Part shown: piece by piece, positions 36,190 through 45,049 of the stretch
How the letters are laid out: each line of letters begins with the position of its first letter
Position numbering within the stretch: position 1 is the first letter of the stretch
Source: Streptomyces sp. NRRL F-5122
GTDB lineage: Bacteria; Actinomycetota; Actinomycetes; Streptomycetales; Streptomycetaceae
DNA length: 64,000 nucleotides
Direction of reading: 5' to 3'
Assembly (NCBI RefSeq): GCF_001507435.1
Contig: NZ_LMWH01000093.1
Coordinates: 62,001 to 126,000 of the forward strand
The notes under the pieces: model-generated
Told to the model about the DNA's origin: nothing
The model's database searches: none
The model's input: the letters and a program-made list of their open reading frames with translations, nothing else
Position numbers and translations under genes: made by a program

Positions 36190-37881
36190 TCACGGACGCC
36201 GATCCCTCACAGCGGGACGCACGACAGCCGGCGGCAGCAGCTCCTCCCGCCCCCGGGCCCGGTACTCCGCCACGAGCCCGGCCACGTCCTCGTCGGTGAG
36301 GCGCCGGTAGCCGGACTCCCCCGGCGGCCTCCACCACACCGGATCCGCGCACCGGAATCCCTCCCGTCGCAGCCCCACCCGGTGGATCTTGTTGGTGGCG
36401 GTGACCGGCATCACCTCCACCAGCCGCACGAAGGGGGGCGCCATCTTCGTCCCCAGATCCGGCTGGGCTGCGAGGAACGCGGCGAAGACGCCCGGATCGA
36501 AGGACGCGGCGTCGTCCAACGCCATCACCGCCATCACCTGGTCCCCCGCCACCGGGTCCGGCACCGCGTACACCGCCACGGACAGCGCGCCCCGATACCG
36601 GGCGAGGATGCCCTCGATCATCGCGGCGGCCAGGTTCTCGCTGTCGACGCGGAGCCGGTCGTCGGTCCGGCCGGCGAAGTACAGGAACCCGTCCGCGTCC
36701 CGGTAGAAGAGGTCACCCGTCCAGTACCAGCCCTCGCGGCGGCGTGCGGTGTCCGCGGCCGGGTTGCGCCAGTACCCCTCGAAGTGATGGGGCCCGCGAT
36801 TGACCAGTTCCCCTATGGCATCGTTGCCGTTCATCAGCCGGCCGTCCCCGGTGATGACCGCGGGCGGGCACTCCTCGCGCGTGACGGGATCGACGACGGC
36901 GAGGTCGTCGCCCGGCGCAGCCCTGCCGATCGCACCGGCCGGTGTCCCCGCCGTCCGCTGCACGGCGCGCCGCCCTCCGACGAGCCGTAACCCTCCACGA
37001 GCCGCGCCCCGAAGCGCCGCTCGAAGGCGGCGGCGTCCACCACGCCGGCCTCCGTGCCGAAGCCCAGCCGCAGGGGGGTTGTCCCGGTCGTCGGGCCGCT
37101 CCTTCGTCGCCAGGACGCAACTCACGGCACGTCCGACATAGGTGAAGTACGTGGCCCCGCAGGCACGCACGTCCTCCAGGAATCCCGAGGCCGAGAAGCG
37201 CCGCCTGAGCGCGATCGCGGCGCCCGAGACGAGCGCGGGTGCCCAGTCGGCGATCACCGCGTTGCCGTGGAACATCGGCATGCAGATGTAGTGGACGTCG
37301 TCGGCGCCGAGCCCGAGGTGACGGACCAGGGAGCGGCCGGCTGCCGCGAGCCGCCCCTGGGTGCAGATCGCGGCCTTGGGTGCGCCGGTGGAACCGGAGG
37401 TGAAGTACAACAGGAGGCGGTCGGCGGGGGTGGCCCGGTCGTCCGGCTCGGCCCCCTCGTACCCGGCGAGGAGGTCCGCGCAGTCGTCCGTGTCGGTCAC
37501 GAGCACCCGGACGCCGGGCAGGTCGAGCCTGTCCAGCAGGGGGCGGAAGGCCTGTTCGGTGACCAGGACGCGGCACTCGGTGTGCAGCAGGTCGCGGGCC
37601 CACTCCGCCCCTCCGCGGGTGGGGTTGATCCCGGCGACGGCCGCACCGGCGAGGGCCGCCGCGCTCAGCCACAGCGGGTACTCGGGTGTGTTGTGGCGCA
37701 GCACCCCGAGGTGCGGCCGGTCCCCCGGCTCGAGCAGATCGGTGAACAGCGCCGCCCTGGCCGCGGCCCCCGCGGCCACCTCGTGCCGGGTGAGCGACCG
37801 CCCCTCGAACCACAGTCCCGTCCGGTGGTCGTTCCACCCCTGCATGACCAGTTCCGCGACGGTACCCCTCGTGGATTCCAT
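36190..37881 (-). CDS. Acyl-CoA synthetase (AMP-dependent), with two compensating frameshifts in the core
   Basis: 563 aa ANL-superfamily acyl-CoA ligase of the fatty/bile-acid type. The AMP motif LLYFTSGSTGAPKA is near residue 165, then MFHGNA, WTGDLFYRDADGFLYFAGRTDDRLR and a C-terminal Lys in TATNKIHRV. Between residues about 268 and 305 the reading frame is wrong. The expected FERRFGARLVEGYGSSEGG motif appears in a neighbouring frame, and the normal frame resumes at AVQRTAGTPAGAIG. This implies one extra base near the G6 run at 37073-37078 and one missing base near 36961-36975. If real, the enzyme lacks a core ATP/substrate motif. Confidence 0.85.
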   Translation of the reverse strand: MESTRGTVAELVMQGWNDHRTGLWFEGRSLTRHEVAAGAAARAALFTDLLEPGDRPHLGVLRHNTPEYPLWLSAAALAGAAVAGINPTRGGAEWARDLLHTECRVLVTEQAFRPLLDRLDLPGVRVLVTDTDDCADLLAGYEGAEPDDRATPADRLLLYFTSGSTGAPKAAICTQGRLAAAGRSLVRHLGLGADDVHYICMPMFHGNAVIADWAPALVSGAAIALRRRFSASGFLEDVRACGATYFTYVGRAVSCVLATKERPDDRDNPPAAGLRHGGRRGGRRRLRAALRGAARGGLRLVGGRRAVQRTAGTPAGAIGRAAPGDDLAVVDPVTREECPPAVITGDGRLMNGNDAIGELVNRGPHHFEGYWRNPAADTARRREGWYWTGDLFYRDADGFLYFAGRTDDRLRVDSENLAAAMIEGILARYRGALSVAVYAVPDPVAGDQVMAVMALDDAASFDPGVFAAFLAAQPDLGTKMAPPFVRLVEVMPVTATNKIHRVGLRREGFRCADPVWWRPPGESGYRRLTDEDVAGLVAEYRARGREELLPPAVVRPAVRDRRP

Positions 37882-37950
37882 GGGCGCGCAGATTAACTGA
37901 CATGCCGTCAGATGGGGAGACCCGTGGGACCGGCCGGGAGCGGGGCCTCC

Positions 37951-38418
37951 CTACGGCATGCCCGCGAACGGACCGTCCGCGGCGAAGACCTCGGCGTAGG
38001 TCACCATGAAGCCGACACAGAACGCGACGATCACCGAGAGGAACACCAGTATGCCCACGGCGCCCGCCAGGACCCTGCCCCGGCCCGGGGCGTGCGCGGT
38101 GGCGCGTTCGGGGTGGGCTGCCGTGTAGTGCACCGGGACGATGTCGCCCTCGACCGTGGTCCGCGGGCCGCCCGCCTCCTCGAAGCGCACGGTACGGCCC
38201 TCACGGGTGGCGAACTCGTACACATGGTGCAGCGTGGTGCTCACGGAGGTCTCTCCGCCCCCGCTGGTCGTCGTGTACGTCCGCAGACAGCGTGCCTCGG
38301 CGGTCAGGCCGCTGTTCCAGTTGCTGCGCAACCGCAGCGAGCGGCGGACCACCGCCACCGCCTGGGCCAGCGCCCCGATCATGATGAGGCCGGGCACCAC
38401 GTAGAACAAGTAGTCCAT
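37951..38418 (-). CDS. DUF3592-type membrane protein
   Basis: 155 aa. N-terminal membrane segment (YLFYVVPGLIMIGALAQAVAVV), a soluble beta-rich domain with TTLHHVYEFATREGRTVRFEE and VPVHYTAAHPERA, and a C-terminal membrane segment (GAVGILVFLSVIVAFCVGFMV). This is the DUF3592 layout. ATG 38418 has GGGGGAG upstream; an upstream in-frame ATG does not. Function unknown. Confidence 0.82.
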   Translation of the reverse strand: MDYLFYVVPGLIMIGALAQAVAVVRRSLRLRSNWNSGLTAEARCLRTYTTTSGGGETSVSTTLHHVYEFATREGRTVRFEEAGGPRTTVEGDIVPVHYTAAHPERATAHAPGRGRVLAGAVGILVFLSVIVAFCVGFMVTYAEVFAADGPFAGMP

Positions 38419-38546
38419 GACTCCCCCGAGTTGAGTACGACTCCACGCACGCCGCATGGTCATGTCGACGTGCGTGGAACGTACCCGCCCGGAGTGCCGG
38501 TGCTCCTCAAGGAAGGCTCAGAAAGCGAGCCGGGAGGCAGTACCGG

Positions 38547-39170
38547 TCAGAACGTGACGTCAGCGCACGAGTAGAACGCGTTGGCGGTGTCCGCGATCGT
38601 CCACACCCCGAGGATGACGTGGTGCCCGCTCAGCCCGGTCGGCAGCGTGCCGGCGTGGCTGAGCGTGGACGGCGGACGCTGACCGTTGTACGGGACCGTC
38701 AGGAACGGGGTGGTGTTGAGATCGGCCCTTGTCAGGGCGTGGTTCTGGTTCCAGCCCTGTTTGGTGACGTAGTACTTGAAGTCGGTCGTCGAGTGCGAGG
38801 CGGTGAACTGCCAGCGGAAGGTGTAGCTCTGCCCGCCCGTCACCTTGGTCGTCGGCCAGGCGGTGCCCGAAGGCGTCCTGGGCTGGTCGAGCGCGCCGAA
38901 GTTGGTGTGGTTGGCCGAACAGATCTGCCCGTCGCCGGGCCCCGCGGCCGGGAAGCCCTTGGGGCCCTCGACACTCTGCGGCTCCCACTGGATGTCGCCG
39001 CAGCCGGAGACGGTGCCGCCGTTCGCGGCGCACATCTTCTGCCGGCTGAGCGGCTGGTCGGTGTAACCGTGGGCGCTGGCACCGCCCGTGGAGAGCACGA
39101 ACGTGCCCGCGGTGGCGAGGCCGAGCACGGCCGCGTACCACTTCGCCTTCCTGGTCGTACGGATGCGCAT
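38547..39170 (-). CDS. lpmP: AA10 lytic polysaccharide monooxygenase, LpmP-like
   Basis: 207 aa secreted copper monooxygenase. The signal peptide ends ...STGGASA with the mature protein starting at His (HGYTDQPLSRQ), the N-terminal half of the copper brace. The second His is in QFTASHSTTDF. Cys pairs CAANGG/CGDIQWE and C-terminal SCADVTF are present, and the size fits a single AA10 domain without binding module. In Streptomyces the LPMO at this locus acts with CslA and GlxA in hyphal-tip glycan deposition. A DasR-type site lies about 55 nt upstream of the start. Confidence 0.9.
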   Translation of the reverse strand: MRIRTTRKAKWYAAVLGLATAGTFVLSTGGASAHGYTDQPLSRQKMCAANGGTVSGCGDIQWEPQSVEGPKGFPAAGPGDGQICSANHTNFGALDQPRTPSGTAWPTTKVTGGQSYTFRWQFTASHSTTDFKYYVTKQGWNQNHALTRADLNTTPFLTVPYNGQRPPSTLSHAGTLPTGLSGHHVILGVWTIADTANAFYSCADVTF

Positions 39171-39221
39171 GCTGCCGCTCCTGGAGGATGTGGGGAGTTC
39201 CTTGAGCCGTGCGCGCAGCGT

Positions 39222-39237
39222 TCAGGTCTAGACCAAG
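39222..39237. promoter_or_regulatory. DasR-type operator (dre-like) upstream of the LPMO gene
   Basis: Contains a perfect 10-bp palindromic core GGTCTAGACC (39225-39234), and 12 of 16 positions fit the DasR consensus ACTGGTCTAGACCAGT. It is 52-67 nt upstream of the LPMO start on the minus strand. DasR represses chitin/GlcNAc genes, which fits a chitin-type AA10 enzyme. Confidence 0.65.
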
Positions 39238-39288
39238 TCTCACAGTATTACCGGAAGTTGAACATGTCCATACCAATTCAACTCCCTT

Positions 39289-40434
39289 TCACGCCCCGTC
39301 ACCCGTGCGCCCCGTGTAGAAGGCCACGGTCAGGTCCTTCACCAGCGCCTTGCGCTCGTAGTCGTCGAGCTCGACCAGGCCCCGCGTGGTCAGCCGGATC
39401 ACCGTGTCCTCCACCGAGTCCACGAGCGAGCTGAGCACCGTGTCGCGGTGTTCGGCGTCGAGCGCGGCGATACGGCGGCGCTGCATCCGCGCCGCGACCT
39501 CGGGGGCGTACTCGATCCGGGTCGGCTGCACCGCGAACACCTCCAGGCCGACCGGCTCCACCTCAGCGGCCACCAACCGGCTGAGCGCGTCCCCGACCGC
39601 CTCGACGTTGCGCAGGCTCACGACGGCCGTCGTCCCGGGCAGGTCGGCCGGCACCTGGGGCAGCACCCGCGCCAGCGCGGACTCGACGCACTCCCGCAGA
39701 TAGGTCTCGTGGTCGTCGATGCCGAGCACGGCCCGCGCGGTGTCGCTGACCCGCCAGGTCACCAGCACCACCACCTGCAGCGCGAGCCCGTTGGCGTCGA
39801 CCGCCGCCATCGGCTCGCTGCGCCAGTGCCGCAGCCGTACGTCGGCCCGCCGGCGCAGCACCAGCGGGTTGACCCACACCAGCCCGGTGCGGCGGATGGT
39901 GCCCCGGTAGCGCCCGAACACGCTGAGCACCCAGGCGCCCCCGGTCTGCCCCCGCATGAGTCCGCCGAAGCCGAGGAGGAAGAGCAGACCCGCACCGATG
40001 TACGCCGCCACCTGTGGCAGCCCCAGGCCCGTGGACGCCGATGGAGGCAACTCCAGCAGGCGCACGGCGGACGGCGACACGAAGCCCGCCCACCACGAGA
40101 TGACCCCGCTGCCGACCGCTCCGCAGAGTCCGACCAGCACGCCCAGCAGCCCGGGCAGCACCCGTGCGGGCCGCTCGACGAGTTGGGGGTCGACGTCGGG
40201 CGGCTGACGGCGCGGCGGAGCGGGCGGACGCACCCGCGGCTGTTCGCCGGTACCGAGCCGCCGCCCCACCACCGCAGGGGGGACGGTCGGCGCGCCGATG
40301 TCGGAGTCCTCCCGGAACAGCAGGTGGACGGGGATGTCGGTGGTCGACTCGCTCTGGATGAGCCGGGCGGGCGGAGTGTCGGCCTCCTCCGGCGCCCCTT
40401 CGGGCTCCGGATTCTGCGGTGTCTTCGTGTTCAT
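39289..40434 (-). CDS. SPFH/band 7 domain membrane protein of the csl locus
   Basis: 381 aa. A Pro/Arg-rich N-terminal 90 residues, two membrane segments (about 95-125 and 140-165), then an SPFH/prohibitin-like domain with WVNPLVLRRRADVRLRHW, LQVVVLVTWRVSDTARAVL, LRECVESALARVL and GLEVFAVQPTRIEYAPEVAARMQRRRIAAL. ATG 40434 has GGAGG 5 nt upstream; an ATG 12 nt earlier is too close to its GGAGG. SPFH proteins scaffold membrane microdomains. Neighbour of cslA in Streptomyces generally. Confidence 0.87.
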   Translation of the reverse strand: MNTKTPQNPEPEGAPEEADTPPARLIQSESTTDIPVHLLFREDSDIGAPTVPPAVVGRRLGTGEQPRVRPPAPPRRQPPDVDPQLVERPARVLPGLLGVLVGLCGAVGSGVISWWAGFVSPSAVRLLELPPSASTGLGLPQVAAYIGAGLLFLLGFGGLMRGQTGGAWVLSVFGRYRGTIRRTGLVWVNPLVLRRRADVRLRHWRSEPMAAVDANGLALQVVVLVTWRVSDTARAVLGIDDHETYLRECVESALARVLPQVPADLPGTTAVVSLRNVEAVGDALSRLVAAEVEPVGLEVFAVQPTRIEYAPEVAARMQRRRIAALDAEHRDTVLSSLVDSVEDTVIRLTTRGLVELDDYERKALVKDLTVAFYTGRTGDGA

Positions 40435-40527
40435 GCGTGCCTCCATGCCTCCGCGCCGGCAGTCGTCGTGCTCGGTGCGTCGGGTTACGGACCGGGAGAG
40501 GGGATCGGGAACAATGCGGGAGAAGAG

Positions 40528-41703
40528 TCAGGAGAACAGGCGCCGCCAGGTCTCCGGCCCGGGAAAGCCGTCGGCCGCACCACCGCGCCAGCCCTGGGCA
40601 CGCTGGAACGCCTCCACGCTGCGCCGGTCCATCTCGCCCCAGCGCGGCCCGGGTCCTTCGGTGTAGTGCTTGCCGAATCCCTTCTCGATCAGCCGGCGAC
40701 CCAGCCGGGTGATGTGCGGGTTGTCCGCGCCCGGACGGAACACGCCCGGGCCCGGAAAGTCGGGCGCCCCGCCCGGGGGGACGGATCGCGACCCGACGGC
40801 CAGGGCGGAACCGGCCGCGGCCACGCCCCCGCCGTTCTTCTGCGTCAGGGGCCAGGCCGAGGAACCGGGCAGCGCGACGGCGCCCGGACCGGCGACGGCG
40901 CCGCCCGAGTCGCCGGGCAGGCCGGGAACACCGTCGGTCGCCGACGGCTGCTCGCCCTTGCTCTCCACACCGGCCTTGCCGTCGCTCAGGTTCTTGTAGC
41001 GGTAGGGCACATAGCGGCTGGAATTGGTCCAGTACGCGTACGGGGTGGCCAGCTTCCGCGCCCTCGGCGGGGTCTCCTCGTAGGCCGTGTACCTCTTGTG
41101 CGTGGAGTCCGTCCAGCCGCCGAAGATGACGACGTGTGAGCCGCGCTCCGGGTTGGCCGCGTTGTGGAACAGCAGGATGTCGCCGGGCTGCAGCTGCGCC
41201 TTGGAGATCCGGACGCCGAACTTGTCCAGACTGCCCGTCCATTCGTTGCTGCCGAGGTTCCAGGCCATCGAGACGTATCCCGAGCAGTCCTGCCGGTAAC
41301 CGTCCGACCAGTAGTCGTCCATGCTGTACGGGACCTTGGCCGCGACCCACACCTTGGCCCGGTTGATGATCTGGGCACGGGTCGTCGCGGGGGCCAGGTC
41401 GGGGGCCGATGCCCCGGCACTGCCGTGCAGTGGAGCCGTCCGGCCCTGCGGGGTGTCCGGTGGCTGGTCACCCCTCGGGACACTCGGGCGGAGCGGAGCC
41501 TGGGCGGCGGCGGCCGCGGGCATCGCCTGGCCCGCGGCGAGGGTCGCACCGGCGACTGCGGCAAGCGCGACGGCCTTACGGGCCGTCAGACGGCCGGTGC
41601 GTCCGGAGCGGGAGGATGCGGAGACGGCACGGCGCCAGTGGACGCAGCCCGCACACGCGCAGCCGGCCCTGGGGGCGAATTCCTCGAACTCCGGAGTCTC
41701 CAT
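40528..41703 (-). CDS. Exported NlpC/P60-like peptidase with C-terminal peptidoglycan-binding domain
   Basis: 391 aa. An unusual N-terminus with CACAGCVHW (residues about 14-22) precedes a hydrophobic signal segment (RKAVALAAVAGATLAAGQAMPAAAAA). NlpC/P60-like core at about 95-270: DCSGYVSMAWNLGSNEW (catalytic Cys), PGDILLFHNAA, GSHVVIFGGW (catalytic His). A low-complexity Gly/Pro linker, then a peptidoglycan-binding helix bundle (HITRLGRRLIEKGF... FQRAQGW...). Likely a cell-wall amidase or endopeptidase at sites of CslA activity. ATG 41703 chosen over an upstream extension without homology. Confidence 0.82.
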   Translation of the reverse strand: METPEFEEFAPRAGCACAGCVHWRRAVSASSRSGRTGRLTARKAVALAAVAGATLAAGQAMPAAAAAQAPLRPSVPRGDQPPDTPQGRTAPLHGSAGASAPDLAPATTRAQIINRAKVWVAAKVPYSMDDYWSDGYRQDCSGYVSMAWNLGSNEWTGSLDKFGVRISKAQLQPGDILLFHNAANPERGSHVVIFGGWTDSTHKRYTAYEETPPRARKLATPYAYWTNSSRYVPYRYKNLSDGKAGVESKGEQPSATDGVPGLPGDSGGAVAGPGAVALPGSSAWPLTQKNGGGVAAAGSALAVGSRSVPPGGAPDFPGPGVFRPGADNPHITRLGRRLIEKGFGKHYTEGPGPRWGEMDRRSVEAFQRAQGWRGGAADGFPGPETWRRLFS

Positions 41704-41927
41704 GCGACGCCCTTCACACTCCCTGTCCACACCCGGAATGATATGTCCTGTTTTCTGCATGTACGTCACTTTCCCCAACTGTGTACCGGAATCGTGTGGT
41801 GACGGCCCGAATGATGTACGTGTGCCGTTCCTCCGGGGGTACGAGGCGCCGCCGGACGGGCGCGGCCATGCGGTGTCCGTGGCCGGGGGCACCCTCAGGT
41901 GTCGGGTAAAGTTCTCCGGGTCGACAG

Positions 41928-42001
41928 GCGCCGCTAGCTCAGTTGGTTAGAGCAGCTGACTCTTAATCAGCGGGTCCGGGGTTCGAGTCCCTGGCGGCGC
42001 A
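41928..42001 (+). tRNA. tRNA-Lys(CTT), copy 3 of 3
   Basis: 74 nt, identical to the copies at 24371 and 36073. A likely -10 TAAAGT is at 41907-41912, about 16 nt before the mature end. Confidence 0.97.
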
Positions 42002-42009
42002 CGACCGGG

Positions 42010-42039
42010 AAGGCCTCTCGCATGAGCGGGAGGCCTTTT
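42010..42039 (+). terminator. Intrinsic terminator of tRNA-Lys copy 3
   Basis: AAGGCCTCTCGC (42010-42021), loop, GCGGGAGGCCTT (42026-42037), followed by TT. Canonical hairpin with a short T-run. Confidence 0.85.
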
Positions 42040-42090
42040 GTGTCCGCCCGCACCCGGGGCCCGCACCGATTGGCCGGATACCCTCTGGCC

Positions 42091-42801
42091 ATGGCGCGGG
42101 ACCTGCAGGAGCGGATCAAGAGGCTCATCATCGAGCGTCGGCTGCCCTCGGGCGCCGTGCTGCCGACCGAGCCCGAGCTGATGACACTGCTCGGCGCCAG
42201 CCGGAACTCCGTGCGCGAGGCCCTCAAGGCGCTCCAGGCGATGGGCATCGTCGAGATCCGGCACGGCTTCGGAACCTATGTCGGCCCGATGTCCCTGGCC
42301 CCCATGGTCGAGGGCCTCGCCTTCCGCACGGTCGCCGGGCACCACCGCGGCGAGGACAGCCTGCTGGAGCTTCTCGAACTGCGCGAGGCGGTGGAGACGG
42401 GGCTGATCTCCCGCCTGGCGGGCCTGCTGCCGGAGCGGGACCTCGCCGAACTGGACTCGCTCGTCGATCGTATGGAAGAGGAGGCCGCACGGGGCGCCGG
42501 CCTCACGGAGACCGACCGCGCCTTTCACGCCACGCTCTACCGGGGGCTGGGAAACGTACTCCTGAGCGAAGTACTGGAGGCGTTCTGGGACGCGTTCCAC
42601 CGCGTCCGCACCGACCTGGCCGAGGTGCCCCAGGACCCGAAGGTCACCTGCCGGCAGCACCGGGAGATCGTCGACGCCGTGCGGTCCGGTGATGCCGTGC
42701 GAGCGGAGGCGGCCATAAGGCACCACTTCCTCAACATCCGTACACGTGCGACCTCGACTGCCCCACTGGATTCCAACAAGCGTCCCATTGAGCCGGTATG
42801 A
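42091..42801 (+). CDS. FadR-subfamily GntR transcriptional regulator
   Basis: 236 aa. N-terminal winged HTH (about 5-70): LQERIKRLIIERRLPSGAVLPTEPELMTLLGASRNSVREALKALQ. The C-terminal FCD all-helical effector domain has the His/Asp metal-site residues in DRAFHATLYRGLGN, CRQHREIVDAV and IRHHFLNI. ATG 42091 is at the family N-terminus; an upstream in-frame ATG (42022) falls in the tRNA terminator. Adjacent to cslA, 300 nt upstream of it in the same direction. Confidence 0.9.
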   Translation: MARDLQERIKRLIIERRLPSGAVLPTEPELMTLLGASRNSVREALKALQAMGIVEIRHGFGTYVGPMSLAPMVEGLAFRTVAGHHRGEDSLLELLELREAVETGLISRLAGLLPERDLAELDSLVDRMEEEAARGAGLTETDRAFHATLYRGLGNVLLSEVLEAFWDAFHRVRTDLAEVPQDPKVTCRQHREIVDAVRSGDAVRAEAAIRHHFLNIRTRATSTAPLDSNKRPIEPV

Positions 42802-43105
42802 GCGGTAAACACCGCGTTTCGCTCTTGCGATCATGCCGGAAGCCATAGAACCCTGGGCTCCAAGGGACTGCCGATGCACGGCAGTTGGGGGTAATTGGCC
42901 GGTTGTGCCGCTCGGGGAGGGTGGCCCGGCCGAGGGGATGCCGAGGGGGGCGTTCACGCAGGCGGGAGGTCGCGTTCCCGTGTCCGCAGCGTGCAGGTGA
43001 CGCGGTGGCGGCGACCAGTCACTGACGCCCGTCATGGTCTAGGGGGACCTGACGCGGGCGAAACAACCACACAGACACGCAGCCGTGCGTGCGGGGGGAT
43101 GACTC
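42802..43105 (+). promoter_or_regulatory. Upstream region / probable long leader of cslA
   Basis: 304 nt without a gene. Possible promoter TTGCGA (42825-42830) and TAGAAC (42846-42851) with a short 15-nt spacer. A 7-bp hairpin ACTGCCG/CGGCAGT (42867-42885) is followed by TTGGGGGTAATTGG and several G-rich/C-rich complementary stretches, suggesting a structured leader. A degenerate TGGTCTAG-type half site is at 43035-43042. Confidence 0.4.
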
Positions 43106-45049
43106 ATGACGTCGACGCCGACGGGCGCCCGGCAGAACTTCGACCCGTCAGAAACGACCCGGTCGAGACTGCCATCACACCGGACGGGGCACACCGGCAC
43201 CGATCATCGGAGCCGGAGGGCACTGCCGAGATACGACTACGAACACTACAGCCGGCTCGCGGGACCACTCACCCACCCGGACCCGTCCAAGCCGTACAGG
43301 GTCCGCTACCGCTCACTGCTCTCCCAGGAGCCGCACCGTGTCCGCGCCGCCCTGATGCTGTGCGCGGCGCCCCTGCTGTCACTGCTCCTGCTGGCCTGGC
43401 TGCTCCAGCCCAAGCACTGGACCGAGCGCCAGTACCCGGCCTACGACTTCCTGCCCGCCCTCGACGTGGTGATGCTCGTCTCGATCGGCCTGATCGAGTT
43501 CTTCCGCTGCATGACCGTACTGTCGAACGCGCATGCAACGCTGGTCGCCCGCGACCCCGTCCCGGTGGTGCCGCAGACCGGCACGAGAGTCGCCTTCCTC
43601 ACCACGTACGTCCCCGGCAAGGAACCCCTGTCGATGGTGACGAAGACCCTGGAGGCGGCCGTACGACTGCGCCACCGGGGGCTTTTGCACATATGGCTGC
43701 TCGACGAGGGCGACGATCCCGGGGTGAAGGCGGTCTGTGAGCGTCTGGGCGTGCACCACTTCACCCGCAAGGACGTCCCCGAGTGGAACCGGCCCAAGGG
43801 CCCGCACCGCGCCCGGACCAAGCACGGCAACTACAACGCCTGGCTCCAGGCGCACGGCGACGACTACGACTTCTTCGCCTCCGTCGACACCGACCACGTT
43901 CCGCTGCCCAACTACCTGGAGCGGATGCTGGGCTTCTTCCGCGACCCGGACGTGGGCTTCGTCATCGGCCCGCAGGTGTACGGCAACTACGACACCTTCG
44001 TCACCAAGGCCGCCGAGTCGCAGCAGTTCCTCTTCCACGCCCTGATCCAGCGGGCCGGCAACCGCTACGGCTCCCCGATGTTCGTCGGCACGTCCAACGC
44101 CGTGCGGATCTCGGCGCTCAAGCAGGTCGGCGGCCTGTACGACTCGATCACCGAGGACATGGCGACCGGCTTCGAGATCCACCGCCACAGGAACCCGGCC
44201 ACCGGGAGAAAGTGGAGGTCGGTCTACACCCCCGACGTGCTCGCCGTCGGTGAGGGCCCCGGCGCCTGGACGGACTTCTTCACCCAGCAGCTGCGCTGGT
44301 CGCGGGGTACGTACGAGACGATCCTCAAGCAGTATTGGAAGGGCTTCTTCTCACTGCCGCCGGGCAAGCTCTTCAACTACACGATGATGATCGTCTTCTA
44401 TCCGATGTCGGCCCTCAACTGGATCCTCGCGGCGCTCAGTTGTGCGCTGTTCCTGGGGCTGGGCGCCTCGGGTGTGAACATCGACCCGACGGTGTGGCTG
44501 ATGCTGTACGGCAATGCGTCGGCGCTGCAGATCGGCCTGTACGTCTGGAACCGCCGGCACAACGTCTCGCCGCACGAGCCGGAGGGCTCCGGAGGCGTGG
44601 CCGGCATGGTGATGTCCGCGCTGTCCGCACCGGTCTACGCCCGCTCGTTGCTGGACGCAGTGCTGCGCCGCAAGAGCCGGTTCGTGGTGACCCCCAAGGG
44701 CGATTCGGCGAGTCCCGACACGCTTTTCGGGACCTTCCGGATCCATCTGTTCTTCATTCTGGTCTTCGGCGGCTCGATCGTCGCCGGCTTCGTCCTCGGC
44801 CACGCCCACCCCGCGATGCTCGTCTGGGCCTCGATCGCTCTGCTGATCACCGCGTCCCCGGTCTTCGTGTGGCGCTGGACCCTGCGTCAGGAGCGGCGGA
44901 GGCGGGTGATCGCCGAGGAACCGCAGGACACCGTGGTGACTCCCGGGCAGCCCGCCGGGGCCCACGCACCGGCGCCGCGCACCGCGTGGAGCGGCCACCC
45001 GGGCCATGACCAGACCATGCAGATCGCTCTCGGGGGACACAAGAAATGA
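43106..45049 (+). CDS. cslA: Cellulose synthase-like glycosyltransferase CslA
   Basis: 647 aa processive family-2 glycosyltransferase that makes a beta-glucan at the hyphal tip. Two N-terminal membrane segments (about 88-112, 125-150), then a cytoplasmic GT2 domain: LDEGDDPG, the DxD-type FASVDTDHVPLP (about 255-267), the TED motif ITEDMATGF (about 350) and QQLRW (about 395). Four to five C-terminal membrane segments follow. ATG with GGGGGATG upstream. The stop overlaps glxA as ATGA, so the two are co-translated. Confidence 0.96.
   Translation: MTSTPTGARQNFDPSETTRSRLPSHRTGHTGTDHRSRRALPRYDYEHYSRLAGPLTHPDPSKPYRVRYRSLLSQEPHRVRAALMLCAAPLLSLLLLAWLLQPKHWTERQYPAYDFLPALDVVMLVSIGLIEFFRCMTVLSNAHATLVARDPVPVVPQTGTRVAFLTTYVPGKEPLSMVTKTLEAAVRLRHRGLLHIWLLDEGDDPGVKAVCERLGVHHFTRKDVPEWNRPKGPHRARTKHGNYNAWLQAHGDDYDFFASVDTDHVPLPNYLERMLGFFRDPDVGFVIGPQVYGNYDTFVTKAAESQQFLFHALIQRAGNRYGSPMFVGTSNAVRISALKQVGGLYDSITEDMATGFEIHRHRNPATGRKWRSVYTPDVLAVGEGPGAWTDFFTQQLRWSRGTYETILKQYWKGFFSLPPGKLFNYTMMIVFYPMSALNWILAALSCALFLGLGASGVNIDPTVWLMLYGNASALQIGLYVWNRRHNVSPHEPEGSGGVAGMVMSALSAPVYARSLLDAVLRRKSRFVVTPKGDSASPDTLFGTFRIHLFFILVFGGSIVAGFVLGHAHPAMLVWASIALLITASPVFVWRWTLRQERRRRVIAEEPQDTVVTPGQPAGAHAPAPRTAWSGHPGHDQTMQIALGGHKK

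Noticed and set aside
43035..43050. TGGTCTAGGGGGACCT as a second DasR site before cslA
   Set aside because: Arms GGTC/GACC are separated by six bases instead of the two in the DasR core; weak match.
42802..43105. Canonical c-di-AMP (ydaO) riboswitch
   Set aside because: Only one short string is similar; the later conserved blocks expected of the class are absent.
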